A stretch of DNA of 64,000 nucleotides. Origin: Mesorhabditis belari. Its lineage: Eukaryota; Nematoda; Chromadorea; Rhabditida; Rhabditidae. The notes beneath the pieces were generated by a model. The model searched no databases, was not told the DNA's origin, and was given only the letters and a program-made list of their open reading frames with translations. The stretch is taken from positions 570,560-634,559 of the forward strand of contig CAUEEP010000134.1 in assembly GCA_958450365.1 (NCBI GenBank), read 5' to 3'. Positions 48,864 to 60,691 of the stretch are shown in pieces. Positions within the stretch are counted from its first letter, which is position 1. Each line of letters opens with the position of its first letter. The translations under genes were made by a program, and so were the position numbers.

Positions 48864-49380
48864 TTAATAGTTCTGGAAACCGCGTCTATGACGAACGATG
48901 ATCCGCGGAGAGTTTTCATACTCGAAACGGGGATTCACCTGAAAATTTATTCATTTCAAAAGCCGTTTAATAGTCCCGGTAATATCAAAATTCATTTCCT
49001 TAATTACTTTATCATTATTATCAGAAGTTTCGCAGCAAAAAGCAAAAGATTTGGAGGAGGCGAACCCGCCACCTCTTTTTCGTTCGTTTGTAAGACACAC
49101 GCGTTAACCAATTGACCACGTGATGGCAGTGCGAAGGCGCAATTGGTTAACTGCCACGTGATGGCAGTTAACCAATTGACGTGATGAGCAATGCGAGCGC
49201 ACTTGTTACTTGTTACTAATGTTAGTTTTCTGAATGTCTCTAGCCCACATGATCCGGGTTCGACTCCCGTCCGCGTCGGCACTTTTGGTTTCAAAAAATA
49301 TGTTGCATAGCTACATGAAATTCTAAGCCAAACTAATTAAAAATCATTTGAAACAGTCTACTGGGCGCAGAGGAGTGCGC

Positions 49381-49453
<73 letters not shown>

Positions 49454-52400
49454 GACAGAGCAGACAGAGAGACAGATAGACAGACAGACAGATAGACAGA
49501 CAGACAGATAGACAGACAGATTGACAGACAGACAGATAGACAGACAGACAGATAGAGACAGACAGACAGATAGACAGACAGACAGATAGACAGACAGACA
49601 GAAGACAGACAGACAGCGGACAGACAGGCGGGCAGCGGACAGACGGACAGATAGACAGACAGACAGATAGACATACAGACAGATGAGACAGACAGACAGA
49701 CAGGCAGACAGACAGACGGACAGGCTGACGGACAGCCAGGCAGGCAGGCAAGCAGACAGACGGACAGGCAGACAGACGAACAGACAGACAGACAGACAGA
49801 CAGCCCATACGATCCGGGTTCGACCCGCGGATACGACTCCAATTTTGCTTTTTAAAACATCCAAACTACATTGCACAACTACATTTAATTCCCTATGCAA
49901 CGGCGCAAAAATCGTTGCAAACGGTCCTCTGGGGGCACAGACAGACAGACGGACAGACAGACGGACAGACGGACGGACAGACGGACGGACAGACAGACCG
50001 ACAGACAGACGTCTTAGTCCCTTTATATCCTGTTTTGGCTTTGGGCTGGATTATTGTTGATTTAAAAACAAATCTTTCCAATTTAACAATCAACCTTACA
50101 ACAATCTAAACAAGACAATTGAACTTACTCTTTCCATTTGAACTCTGTTCTGTAAACGGCGAACTCCTCCACGATTTCCTCCACGTTGGCGCTGTTGCAC
50201 GTATTGGATCTGTTGTTGGGGGCGCTGGATGACTCGTTGCACTCTGACAACCTGAATATTCAATTAAATCAATAACAACTTTGAAGAGAACTTGAAGAGG
50301 TTTTAAAACAATTCTGACAAATGTTTCACCTGTTGCTGCACGGGTCTACGAATGACTTGCTGTTGGCGAACTCGCGGGATCACTCTTTCAACAATTTGTT
50401 GACGTTGAGGCTGACGAGACTAAAACTTTTTAGTAAACAAGTTGGTAGTCCGTCAGGGAAACATCTAGAGTAGAGTTCTTTTTTTTTCTTAGTTAGTTCT
50501 TAGTATTTTTATTATATTTTATTTCTTAGGGTTCTAGAAAAAAAATTATTTATCTTAGAGTATCTTAGAGTATCTTGGATCTTAGAGTATCTTAGATCTT
50601 AGTTCTTATAGTGTCTTAGAGTGTCTTAGAGTGTCTTAGAGTCTTAGAATATCTTAGATCTTAGAGTTCTTAGAGTTCTTAGAGCATCTTAGAGTTAAAA
50701 TAAGCTTACAATGGTCCGTTGAACAATCGTCCTCTGCACTCGTTGGGGTGGAGCTTGAACGATTCGACGGACGACCACTGTTTGTGCTTGTGGGCGAGCA
50801 CGAGCTGGGAATGTTTGCTGACGGACCACCATCGGACGGTTCCTGAAATATTGATGACTAGATTTCATTGTATAAATCTGTAGATTTGAATCGTTTTTTG
50901 AAAGCTTTCTAGTCAAAGGGATAATTTCATTCATTAGATCATTTCATTAAAGGCTTTGACTCATTTTCCAGTCCTAGAACAAACAAGTAAAGCCAAAATC
51001 TTCATTTCCTTTTCTTCTTTCAATATTCTTCATATTTTATTAGTTTCTATGTGATTGAATTGTGCTTTGTGGTACTTAAAGTACTTGATTTTAAAACTTA
51101 CATCACATCTGGGCTGGCGATTCTCTGAAAGCGACGAGCAACCATCGGAGATCTCTGAAAAGAAAAGATAATATTGGATAACTTTATAAAATTGTTGTTC
51201 AGTGATCTTTTTACAATATTCTTGAATAGGATAGGATTGTGCTAGTGATATAATACTTGAAAACTGGGCTCATTGTCAAGTTTATTATCCAGTAATGTAC
51301 AAGCGATCAGAATATAGTGCTACCTTTGCAGTTACATTACTAATTCATTACTAATTCATTACTAATTCATTACTAATACATATTAATCAATAAAGATCAT
51401 TTCATTAAAGGCTTTGACTCATTTTTCCAGTCCTAGAACAGACAAGTAAAGTCAAAATCTTCATTTCCTTCTCTTTCCATTTTTCCAAGCACAGAAAATA
51501 AACGAAAAACGACGCGTTTGGAAAGTTGATGTTTTCTTTAACTATAGAAAGGCGAAAAGCTATTGAAAAGTGACAGTATAAGCCTAATTTAGGCTGTAGA
51601 ATTCAAAAAATATGATTTTAAAACGATTTGAGTCCTCTATCAGCACGAAAAACGCCAGAAACGCTTTGAAAAATTCACAGAAATTCACACCTTTTCTTGC
51701 TTGCCCTGAAATCGGTCAAAAACTAAAGTAAACTAAAAAACAAGTATGCTATCTTAAAGAGCACATTTCAAGCTTTCAGAATCACTATAACACTAATATG
51801 AAGCAGTAGATAATTCACAAGTTACAGCGCTTTAAAGTTGAGGTTGAGCGGAAATTCACACCTTTCCTTGCTTGCCCTGAAATCGGTCAAAAACTAAAGT
51901 AAACTAAAAGACAAATATACCAACTTAAAGAGCACATTTCAAGCTTTCAGAATCACTATAACACTAATAAGGAGCAGTGGATAATTCACAAGTTACGGCG
52001 CTTTAAAGTCGAGGTAAAATTCGAGAGGTGACATTTTTTGGGCGGTACTGTTTCTAGTCAGTCTGACAGTCAAATCTGCTATCAAATTACCTAGTATTCT
52101 GTGAAATACATGATGAATTAACTCACTTGAACAATGAGATGTTGTGGAGCGACTCTTCGTTGAATGACACGCGATTGTGGTTGAACACGGTTGAGTCCAG
52201 CAGCGCCAACGAAAGCTCCCCGTCCACCGACGCGGCGAAGAATTCCACCACCAACCGCTTTACGCACTAATCCCTAAAAGCCAAATCTAGCCTAGAGATT
52301 GAAAAAGAATTTGCATTCTTTTTCGATCGTTTCTTACCGATCTGAAGTAGAATATAGGACAGAACTAGAGCTCATTTTGGAGTTGCGAAGAGAACTCAAG

Positions 52401-52461
52401 CTCGAGCTTGGGATTCTCGAGCTTGAGAAAAGTATCAACTTCTAGAGGCTTGAAACTACTT

Positions 52462-52502
<41 letters not shown>

Positions 52503-55500
52503 CCAGTAAAATTCAAATTTAGAATCTTTTGCTTCAATAGAATCCATTTGAATAGAGAATTCCTGTGTTATTATTTGAAATTGGAGTTGAACCAATTAAA
52601 TCAATAGACTAAGAGCTTTGTCTTTGTCTATTGGTTTTCTCGTTTCACTTGACTTTTTGCTAGATAACGATTGGCTTTGGCTTTAACTTTGGCCTAGGGT
52701 AAGCCAAAGTTGATTGACAAGTTTTTGACAGCTCTCAATTGAAGCTTCTCAATTAAAGCTTTCAACTTATTCTAAAGCTCAATCCGAAGAAATAAACTCG
52801 AGCTGTTTGAGTAGAGTTTAAAATGTCAAAATTGAGCAAAATTGAAGCAAATTAAGAGACTTCATCGCCTTGATGATGTTTTGATTAAGAATTGACATCG
52901 AATTGTCAGCAATTGTTATCGAATTGTCATCAATTGACATACAATTGACATCGAATTGTTGAAAAGCTCCGTCTCTACTTTCAATTGCAAAGCTCAGAGT
53001 CTTCTTCAGAGTCAAACTAAGTCTTCTCCAAAAAACAAGTTGTTAAATCAAGTCTTTTGAACTTCTTTAGTCATCTAGTTAGAAGTGATCAGTATGCTAG
53101 AATTGAGTCAAAACTCAAATAAGAGCTCAGTGTCAGCTCAGAGTCAGCTGAGAGAGCTCAGTGTCAGCTGAGAGAGCTCAGTGTCAGCTGAGAGAGCTCA
53201 GAGTCAGCTCAGAGTCAGCTGAGAGAGCTTAGTGTCAGCTGAGAGAGCTCAGAGTCAGCTAGAGTGAGTTGGAGAGAGCTCAGTGTAAGCTGAGAGAGCT
53301 CAGAGTCAGCTTAGAGTCAGCTGAGAGAGCCTCAGTGTAAGCTGAGAGAGCTCAGAGTCAGCTTAGAGTCAGCTGAGAGAGCTCAGAGTCAGCTCAGAGT
53401 CAGCTGAGAGAGCTCAAGAGTCAGCTGAGATAGCTCAGTGTCAGCTCAGAGTCAGCTGAAAGTCAAAATTCAACTTCATCGTCTTGAGAAGCTTTTCGAG
53501 GTAACGATTGGGTAAGCCAAAGTCGTTGAAAGGCTCCATCTCTGGGTAGCTGATTAGACAAAGCTTTCAGTGACTAGATTTAGCAGAGATTTTCTATTAG
53601 ACTTCATTTGATGACTAGATTTCATCGTATAGATGAAACTGTAGCTTGAATCGTTTTTTGAAAGCTTTCTAGTCCTTGATTCATTAGATCATTTCCATTA
53701 AAAGCCTTGACTCATTTTTCCCAGTCCCTGGACAGGCATTTTAAATCCAAAATCTTCATTTCCTTCTCTTCTTCTTTCAATATTCTTTAGAAATCGATTT
53801 TAAACGATTTTGATCTTGATCGATTTTGAGCTGAAACTCTGGAATTGATGGAATTGATGGAATTGACGGACAGATGGGACTAATTCTCCATTTCTTCAAA
53901 ATCCAAAGCTTCTCTTCATCGAATAAACTTTCTCATCTTTCGATTCAATTTCAAATTTTGAAATTTCTCTCATTTCTCAGTCGAAAACTGGGCACAAAGC
54001 CAAATTCAGTGGAATGGCTGTGAAGTGACAACAACGTACTCGACGAGCCAAAATTCCCTCCACCGTTCAATGCGCCTTGACGTGGACGACTTGTCGTTGC
54101 CAAAGCTCTCTTCACGGCTCTCTAAAAAGATTTTTATAAATAAACAGTTATCAAAACAGATAAAGATCTTGATAAATGAATGGTTTGCAAGTTAGATAAG
54201 AGTCTTTATCTTTAAGTCAGATAAAAGATCTTTGACTTCAAGTCAGACAAAGATCTTGATCTTTAAGTCAAATAAAGATCTTTATCTTTAGCTCAGTTAA
54301 AGATCCTTATCTTCAACATCATGTTAAAGAGCTTTATCTTTAAGCCAGATAATCATTAACGTTTATTATTAAGTCAGTTAGTAATCTTTTATCATTAAGC
54401 CAGTTAGAGATCTTTATCTTTAGCTCGAGTGAAAGATCTTTATCTTTATCAATCTTTATCAGCAAACTTGCATTAATCAAATTCTAATCAAATTTGAGTC
54501 AATTCCGGTAAGTTGTAATCAAAATGGCATCAAAATGGATCAAAATCGGTTAGTTTTTGATCTCTTACTAGAGATTTACAGCTTTTCAATTTACACCTAG
54601 CTTTTGAGCCTAAAAATAGTTCTTATCTAAATAGTTCTAAAAATAGTTTTTTGCGCTGTTTCCGAATATCTAAATGGTTTGGGACTGACATGTTAAAATT
54701 CGCAAGATCTTCAACGTCAAAGTTTACACAGAATTCTCAAACATTTATAGTCGTCATCGTCAAAAAATCGTCATGGTCAACAAATCGTCATGGATAGTCG
54801 ACTATGGATAGTTAAATTGCTTTTGCGCTGTTCTCAAGACTTGAGCGCATGGCCTACTGGTTAGTTAGCTCGTTTTTAGTTCTTCGCCTCACTGGTTCAA
54901 ATCCGGTTGCAGACTTTTTTTTTTGTTTTAGTGTTTAGTGTTGCTTAAATTCTGTGTAGGAGGTGAAAATCTTGTGAATTTCACCTAAAAACAAGATATT
55001 CTAGATTAGCGCATAAAATTGGATGAGAAAAAAGCCATATCTTCGGTTAAAAACCAGCTTAAAAGTATTTCTTTTAATTATCTAAAAAGCTAACTTGTTC
55101 AGCTAACTTTTACAAGATTTCTAAAGCATATAACCAATGTTTTTCTCAGGTTTAGCGCTTAATTTCATTAAATTCTAAAGAAAAAACTCAGAACAAGTCT
55201 TTTGAAACTTTTATAATTGAAGTTCTTGGTTTGAAAGTGAAGGAAAAGTTATCTAAAGATATCTCTCAAAAGCTCATTTTCTATCCTTTATTTTCTTGCA
55301 ATAAAACCGTTTAAATCTTACCTTAACCATAAGGTTCAACATTTTCGCGATTTTGTGGTGCTCCGGCGTTGATATTTCCCCCGGATTGAGTTAAGGTTCA
55401 TTCGACTGCCGGCACGCTGCGGGAGCTGAACGTCGCTGACGATTGAAAGCTCCACGCGGAGCAACACCTCTAGAAGGAATTCCACGAGTCATCCCAACAT

Positions 55501-56115
55501 TTCCACGACCACCTCGTGCGCCATGAAACTGAAAAGTTTGAATCCAATGGGAAACTGACCGAGAAAGTCAAAGGAAGTCAAAGGAAAGGTGAGAACAGTC
55601 AAAAATTTGTAAAGATTCCGGGCTAAGAGTGTTTCTCAGTATAAATCTTAGGAGTTAAACAAGTTTGAAGCTCAAAAGTGGACCACAGAGTTTAGCTCAA
55701 GATATTAGGAGTGGCTCAAGGGATAGACAAGCTTAGATCTGGAAGGGCTAAACAGGCCCGGATCAAGGGGTGAAAACAGGTTGCTTTCAAGGGATGAACA
55801 AGTTTAAGCTCAAAGTTTAACTGATTAGCTGATTAGCTGATTAGCTGATTAGCTGGTTACCTTATTAGCTGGCTACATAGTAGCTGATTAACTGACTAGC
55901 TGATTTCTGTCTTTCTATGTTTAGACCAAGATCAAGTTGACATATTGAGCTTTATCTCGTTCAAGAATATGACAATTGAATTCATTTATCGCTTACCACT
56001 TTGCCCCTTCTCATTCCCGCGCCTCTCGTTCCTCTTTTACGAATTTTTGCCTCTCTTTTTTATTAGAATTTGGTAGCTTCATCAAAGGCGACATATTCAC
56101 TTTTGATTCAGACAT
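48864..56115 (-). CDS. Arg/Gln-rich RG-motif protein, possible mRNA-export adaptor
   Basis: I cannot name this gene. Well-supported exons on the minus strand, all in phase: 52273-52127, 51154-51102, 50842-50710, 50419-50330, 50251-50129, 48938-48864 (TAA). They encode a basic, low-complexity protein: GLVRKAVGGGILRRVGGRGA, QTVVVRRIVQAPPQRVQRTI, VERVIPRVRQQQVIRRPVQQ, QYVQQRQRGGNRGGVRRL and the tail ENSPRIIVRHRRGFQNY. Upstream, likely exons at 54121-54040 (RAVKRALATTSRPRQGALNG), 55528-about 55390 (GARGGRGNVGMTRGIPSRGV) and 56115-55997 have good splice sites but do not join in one frame as written. The first begins MSESKVNMSPLMKLPNS, loosely like the UAP56-binding motif of ALYREF/FYTTD1, and another frame there reads KIRKRGTRGAGMRRGK. 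Composition recalls CHTOP, FYTTD1 or ALYREF. There is no RRM. Confidence 0.6.
49060..49285. tRNA. tRNA-like fragments with an inverted repeat
   Basis: Minus strand 49060-49130: CACGTGGTCAATTGGTTAAC (A-box-like), a TGTGTCTTACAA middle and GGCGGGTTCGCC. The A-box part is repeated in inverted order at 49145-49185. Plus strand 49243-49280: GATCCGGGTTCGACTCCCGT, a good T arm. No full cloverleaf. In the last intron of the Arg-rich gene. Confidence 0.35.
49381..49800. repeat. CAGA/CGGA tetranucleotide array
   Basis: About 100 units of CAGA with CGGA, CAGG and TAGA interruptions. It restarts at 49937-50010. A tRNA-like T arm (ATCCGGGTTCGACCCG) lies between. Cys/Leu/Ser/Val frames on the minus strand are artefacts. 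In the last intron of the Arg-rich gene. Confidence 0.95.
51670..52016. repeat. About 175-bp tandem duplication
   Basis: From GAAATTCACACCTTTTCTTG through AGTTACAGCGCTTTAAAGTT occurs twice in a row with about 95% identity by eye. In an intron of the Arg-rich gene. Confidence 0.88.
52600..53080. other. Intron sequence, nothing recognised
   Basis: Unremarkable intron of the Arg-rich gene. A short GGCTCA hexamer run precedes it (52464-52502), and loose AATTGTCATCAATTGACAT repeats lie near 52895-52950. Confidence 0.4.
53118..53462. repeat. 20-bp minisatellite (CAGCTGAGAGAGCTCAGTGT)
   Basis: About 16 copies with GTGT/GAGT variants. In an intron of the Arg-rich gene. Confidence 0.92.
54841..54925 (+). 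tRNA. tRNA-like gene with Pol III terminator
   Basis: GCGCATGGCCTACTGGTTAG (A box), a fully paired T arm ACTGG-TTCAAAT-CCGGT, 3' strand TGCAGAC and then T10, a strong Pol III stop. The acceptor strand pairs at only about four of seven positions. One of the better candidates for transcription here. Confidence 0.4.
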
Positions 56116-56734
56116 TTTGAAGAATTGTTTTGAAGTTATTTCTGGAATAAAAAAACCGGTACAGAATTAAAGATTTAAATTGAAAAAAACACTGAAAAGT
56201 TTAAAAACAATTATCTTATCACATGAAGTTCAAAAGGTTTAAAGCATGAAAAAGTGAAAATGATAAAGCTCAAAATGATTATTCTCTACGTAAATTGAGT
56301 ATTTAAACCGTTTGGAATCGAAAATTTAGGCAAATATTTTGATTTTCATGATGAAATTCTCCAAAAACTTCCCAAAAACCAAGCCGATTATTGAAAATTT
56401 CGAAATTTTTATTGAATTGACAGTTTTAAAACTGTTTTTTGAGAAAGAATTTGGAGGTTTTTAATTGAATAAGGTGCCAGTTTCAAAACCGTTTTTGATT
56501 AGAATTTAGAGTTTTTAGTGAATAGACAGTTTCAAAACTTATTTGTGATAAAATCGAAAAATTTTACATAAAATTGAGCTTAGTAAAAGAGTAAAATCGA
56601 TAGATTGGTGAGTTGCTAAACGTTCGCTGACAAGTGGATCGGCATACTGACTGCAGGGTGTAAAGAGAAATATTAGGAAGGTTAACGAGGAGGGCTTTGG
56701 TGGGAAAAGGGATGACACATTCGAAAGACGATCT

Positions 56735-56826
56735 CTTTGCTCTTTCTCTTTTCTCTTCCTCTTTATCTTCTCCTTCTCTCTCCTTTCTCTTTCTCTCCCC
56801 TCTTTCTCTTCCTCTTTCTCTTTCTC
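56735..56826. repeat. TCTTTC polypyrimidine tract
   Basis: About 90 bp of C/T built from CTCTTTCTC and CTTCCTCTTT. In the gap between the Arg-rich gene and the duplicated exon; the rest of 56170-57040 shows nothing I can name. Confidence 0.8.
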
Positions 56827-57065
56827 ATTATGAGTACTGCTTTACAAGCCGAGCTGACGTGACGTAACCGCTTCGTGAAAAGAGTACGGTAACTGAACAA
56901 AGTTCTTGTTATCCATGAAATAGCGTGCAATAATAATGTTACTAAAGTAATTCTAGTAATGATAGCCTAGTATTTCAACTCTTGACAATCCCTTTGAGCT
57001 AAAAAAACGAGTTTTGAGAAGTTCGAGATAAGTAGCTCTAGACTAGAAATTCCAGCTCGAGACTT

Positions 57066-57142
57066 TCACATGTTCGATAAGCGTTTGCATCTCAGCGGTA
57101 CCGCAAAATCGTTGGCCTGATAGATTTTGACCATCGATTGAC
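57066..57142 (-). CDS. Terminal coding exon, copy 1 (gene unknown)
   Basis: Minus strand: acceptor TTTTTACAG, then QSMVKIYQANDFAVPLRCKR + LSNM and a TGA stop (57066-57068). A second copy of the last 16 codons and the 3' UTR start is at 57500-57550. The three base changes I see in those codons are all synonymous (GCC/GCA, TTT/TTC, GTA/GTG), which picks this frame over a longer overlapping one. I do not recognise the protein; upstream exons would lie to the right. Confidence 0.5.
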
Positions 57143-57430
57143 CTGTAAAAATTCGATATTAATATCCTAATTTAGAAATGAATAGGCTAACTTGGAACTT
57201 AATAGGCTAATTTAAGACTTAATATACCAATTTAGAACTTAATAGACTAATTTAGGACTTAATAGGCTAATTTAGAAATGAACACGCTAATTTATAAAAA
57301 TGAATAGCCTAATTTAGCAATGAATAAGCATCAATTTAGCAACGAATAGGCTAATTTGTGATTAATTAAAAGATTTTAAAAGATTCAGGACGATTTTATG
57401 CAAATTTTAACGAAAAAACAAAAAACGTTT

Positions 57431-57467
57431 TTCCTATGCCGGGAATCGAACCCGGGCCGCGTGGGTG
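57431..57467 (-). tRNA. tRNA-Glu(TTC), 3' half
   Basis: Minus strand: loop TTTTCAC (anticodon TTC), CCACG, then a perfect T arm CCGGG-TTCGATT-CCCGG and the acceptor strand CATAGGA. The 5' half is missing: the sequence changes inside the anticodon stem to the 3' flank of the duplicated exon. Confidence 0.6.
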
Positions 57468-57499
57468 AAAACCAGACTAGAAATTCCAGCTCGAGACTG

Positions 57500-57600
57500 T
57501 CACATGTTCGATAAGCGTTTGCATCTCAGCGGCACCGCGAAATCGTTTGCCCAGTTTTCTGGCACACCTCGGGAATTTAATCGGCGGAAAGGGGTCATTG
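57500..57600 (-). CDS. Terminal coding exon, copy 2 (gene unknown)
   Basis: Minus strand: ends NWANDFAVPLRCKRLSNM and TGA (57500-57502). Shares the stop context and about 25 nt of 3' flank with copy 1. Upstream the frame stays open (PFRRLNSRGVPE) to about 57600, and a possible acceptor TGCCAG lies near 57560. Could be an alternative last exon or the tail of a paralogue. Confidence 0.45.
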
Positions 57601-57777
57601 TGTGGGGAAGGGAAAGAGTCCGGTCAAGGAAGGAAGGGGGGAAGATTCTTCAGAAAGTCGAAGATTCCTTCAAACTTTTTTCAGGAAAAACGTCTCAAAA
57701 AGAAAAGTTTTAAGAAAAACGCTTGCAAAGTTTGGGCGCCTAATCGGGAATCGAACCTCGGGGATAGATGGGTTCTT

Positions 57778-57915
57778 TCTCTTCCTTTCCTTGACTGGAA
57801 TCTTCCCCCTTCCTTTCCTTGACTGGAATCTTTCCCCTTCCTTCCTTGACTGGAATCTTTCCCTTCCCTTCCTTGACTAGAATCTTTCCCTTCTCTTCCT
57901 TTCCTTGACTTCCTT
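57778..57915. repeat. 26-27-bp minisatellite (CCTTGACTGGAATCTTTCCC)
   Basis: About five units CTTCCTTGACTGGAATCTTT. A GGAATCGAACC B-box-like segment lies just before it (57747-57758), probably another tRNA remnant. Confidence 0.85.
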
Positions 57916-57993
57916 GGTGTAAAGGTAAGGTGTAGAGGTTCTTGTGAACCATTGAGAATAGGCAAAATAAACATAGTATCGTGTTCTCCATGT

Positions 57994-58329
57994 TTACATC
58001 TTCACCGAGAAATCGTCCGGCCAGTTCGACCGGACGATCGACCATTCCCTTGTGAGAATGATCTGTATATTTGCCTTTTCTTGCCAAATTGATCCGAGCA
58101 ACTTGACGGGTAGCCATGCAGTTTTGCTGTTTTTAAGACAATTATCAAGATCATCAACGGGAAAAGGGGCTGAGACAGACATTTGTGCATCTGCGAACAC
58201 CTGAAAAGCTCTGAGGATAACTGGTTCCAATAGAGCCCAAGAAAATCTTCGAGAAATTTTACAACATTGTGACCGTTTGTCAAAAGTATCGTATAAGAAT
58301 GGTATTTTAGGGAGCATCAAGAAAATCAC
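57994..58329 (-). other. Unassigned open frames
   Basis: Two overlapping minus-strand frames of 111 and 93 codons, one starting MIFLMLPKIPFLYDTFDKRS and the other running from TNGHNVVKFLEDFLGLYWNQ. Composition is more protein-like than the repeat frames, but I recognise no family and see no splice sites that settle the frame. Could be a transposon relic. Confidence 0.25.
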
Positions 58330-59124
58330 GGACTGTTTTACTCATTTCATCGATTGTTTTCATGTTTGTTATGATATTTATATTATTTTGTTGAATACTT
58401 AAATAGAAAGATTTAAATTTTAAATATTTAGCAATTAAAAAGAGAAGAAAGCTTAAAAAACACTATAAAAAAGCTGCTCAAAAAAAAGAAAAACTTAAAT
58501 GGAGTCAAACTGTCGGAAAATTAGCAGAAAGCTTTTTTGCTCAGAATGATACGAATATTCTTAAAAGCTGATTTCTTTATAGTTATGGACCTTGTTCTCA
58601 ACTTGTACTTGTTCTCAACTTGTTCTCTTCAATCTTATTCTCAATTTGTTTCCAATTCCACAAAGAGCCCCAATTTATGCAATTTTCCGCCTAATTCCCT
58701 CTTTGAATGAAACAAACAGAACGGCCCAATGGAATTCGAGTCGAGAAAAGAAGAAAATGAAAAGAAAGAAGCGATAAATGGATGTTTCGCACGCAAATCG
58801 ACACTCACTTGAGCAATTTTGAGGGTAATTTTCGCGAAAATTTGTCGCAAAATTATAATTGTCTAACTTCAAAGCCTTAAAAAGACTACAAATACTCAGA
58901 TTTTGATTGTTTGTTCTAGACAATTCATAACGATGGTTCTTTTTGGTGTACTTTTTTGATAACATCCATTTTCTGCATCAAAAATTGGCAGCTCTCCTTT
59001 TATAGCACATTTTAAACTTCATTTTTCTATCAATATGATTTTGTTTGATGATATTTGATGAAAAATTATGGATTGAGATTGACTAGAAAGCTTCAAAATG
59101 TTTTAAAACGCTTCTTTCTAAACC

Positions 59125-59550
59125 GGCGGAAAGACCCTGATGGCCTAATGGATAAGACAAAAGACTCCTGCCCACAGGATGAAGGTTCGATCCCCCAATC
59201 CACCTTTTTTTTTTGTTTTTGCTTGATGATATTTGATGAAAAATGATGGATTGCGCTGACTTGAAAGCTTCAAAACAGATGCTTTAAAAGGCTTCTTTCT
59301 AGCCGGTTCAAGAGGCCTTGGTGGCCTAGTGGATAACGCGAAAGACTCCCGCTCACGGGCTCGGGGTTCGATCCCTATCCAGCTTTTGTTTTTGTTTGAT
59401 GATGTTTGATGAAAAATGATGGATTGAAAGCTTCAAAATGCTTTAAAGCTTCTTTCTAGCCGATTTAAGGGACCTTGGTGGCCTAGTGGATAACGCAAAA
59501 GACTCCCGCTCGCAGGGTCGGGGTTCGATCCCCATCCAGCTTTTTTGTTT
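59125..59550 (+). tRNA. Three tandem tRNA-like units (about 165 bp each)
   Basis: Three direct repeats share TTTGATGAAAAATGATGGAT, CAAAATG.TTTAAA.GCTTCTTTCTA and then a tRNA-like core (59137-59207, 59313-59383, 59472-59542). Each core has GGTGGCCTAGTGGATAACGC (A box), a short hairpin (TCCTG/CAGGA or CCCG/CGGG) and GGGGTTCGATCCC (B box), ended by T runs of Pol III type. Acceptor strands do not pair in any copy. The A and B boxes are better kept than the spacer between units. Likely a tRNA-derived, possibly transcribed repeat. Confidence 0.5.
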
Positions 59551-59939
59551 TTGTTTTTGATCTCTTTTTTTCTTTTCCTTTTTTTTTCAAGCAACTTCTA
59601 TTCTAACAACTTTATTTAACAGCTAATTGCTTTTTCGTGCTTTTCTAAAGCTCATGCTTTACGTGAAATGCTTTACTTGAAATTTATGCTCCACTTGAAC
59701 GACAATACTCAGCAAAACACTCAAGAATGGGCTTTGTCGGGATATTTCCGCTTTTTTTTCTTCTTTTACACATGCATAAGCACTCTTCTCTTTTCCATCT
59801 AAAAAGAGACGTAAATTGAGTTTTTTTCCCTCACAAGATGATAGAAGGCCATCGTTTTTCCGTCCAGATGATGCTCTTTTTACTTTTCTTCTTCTTAATC
59901 CTTGAATTTTCTATTTTCTATCACTTCTTTATGAATTCG

Positions 59940-60112
59940 AGCTGTACTTTAAGCTGTACCTTAAGCTGTACTTTAAGTTGTACTTTAAGTTGTACTTTAA
60001 GTTGTACTTTAAGTTGTACTTTAAGCTGTACTTTAAGCTGTACCAAGTTGTACTTTAAGCTGTACTTTAAGTTGTACTTTAAGCTATACTTTAAGCTGTA
60101 CTTTAAGCTTGT
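59940..60112. repeat. 13-bp minisatellite (AAGCTGTACTTTA)
   Basis: About 13 copies with AAGTTG/AAGCTG changes; one unit is shortened (CTGTACCAAG). Confidence 0.92.
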
Positions 60113-60129
60113 AAACGCATTACTTCTAA

Positions 60130-60680
60130 TAGATTGAATTTCGATTTTCTTTTGGCTTTTATTCCAGAAAGATTTAATTTTCAAAAGAGCAAAATCTTTT
60201 TTGTGCTTTATGTTCATTTATAAACGTATCCCATCTGGCGCTGAGAATCCGAATGGAGAAAAAAGAGAGTCGCTGAGCCAGAAAAGGTGTGTTTACAAAT
60301 TTAAGCACAAAGTTCTCTTCAAAGAACTTCAAAAGAGAACCGACTTATCGTCCAGAGCGTGTAAATGAATCAGGCTTCTTAAACAAGGCAGATTGAAATC
60401 GAGTGAGATATTAAAAAAAGATTTAAAACTTTAGAAAATGAAACAAAATCCAAACACCAGCTGGTCGAGGACGGTTTTTCTTTTTTTTTCCTCTTCAAAT
60501 TATCCTTTTCCAAGTAAGTCAGGGTTTTTTGGGATTAGCTCAATGGAGAGAAGAATATGCAGCAAGTCAAAGGGCATTTCTCATTTACTTTTTAAGGATC
60601 TTTTTGACTCAAATTTGTGTAACTCTTTTGCGCTAGAAAGGATGCAGTTTTTGACTTTTGACTTATCCATGTTCTTTTGA
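60130..60680. other. Intergenic, nothing recognised
   Basis: No gene, tRNA or repeat that I can support. An 80-codon frame at 60438-60680 has no family resemblance or splice context. Confidence 0.35.
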
Positions 60681-60691
60681 GTTTGGAGCTT

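Noticed and set aside
49333..49900. Cys/Leu/Ser/Val frames resembling a Cys-rich protein
   Set aside because: All arise from the CAGA tetranucleotide array on the minus strand.
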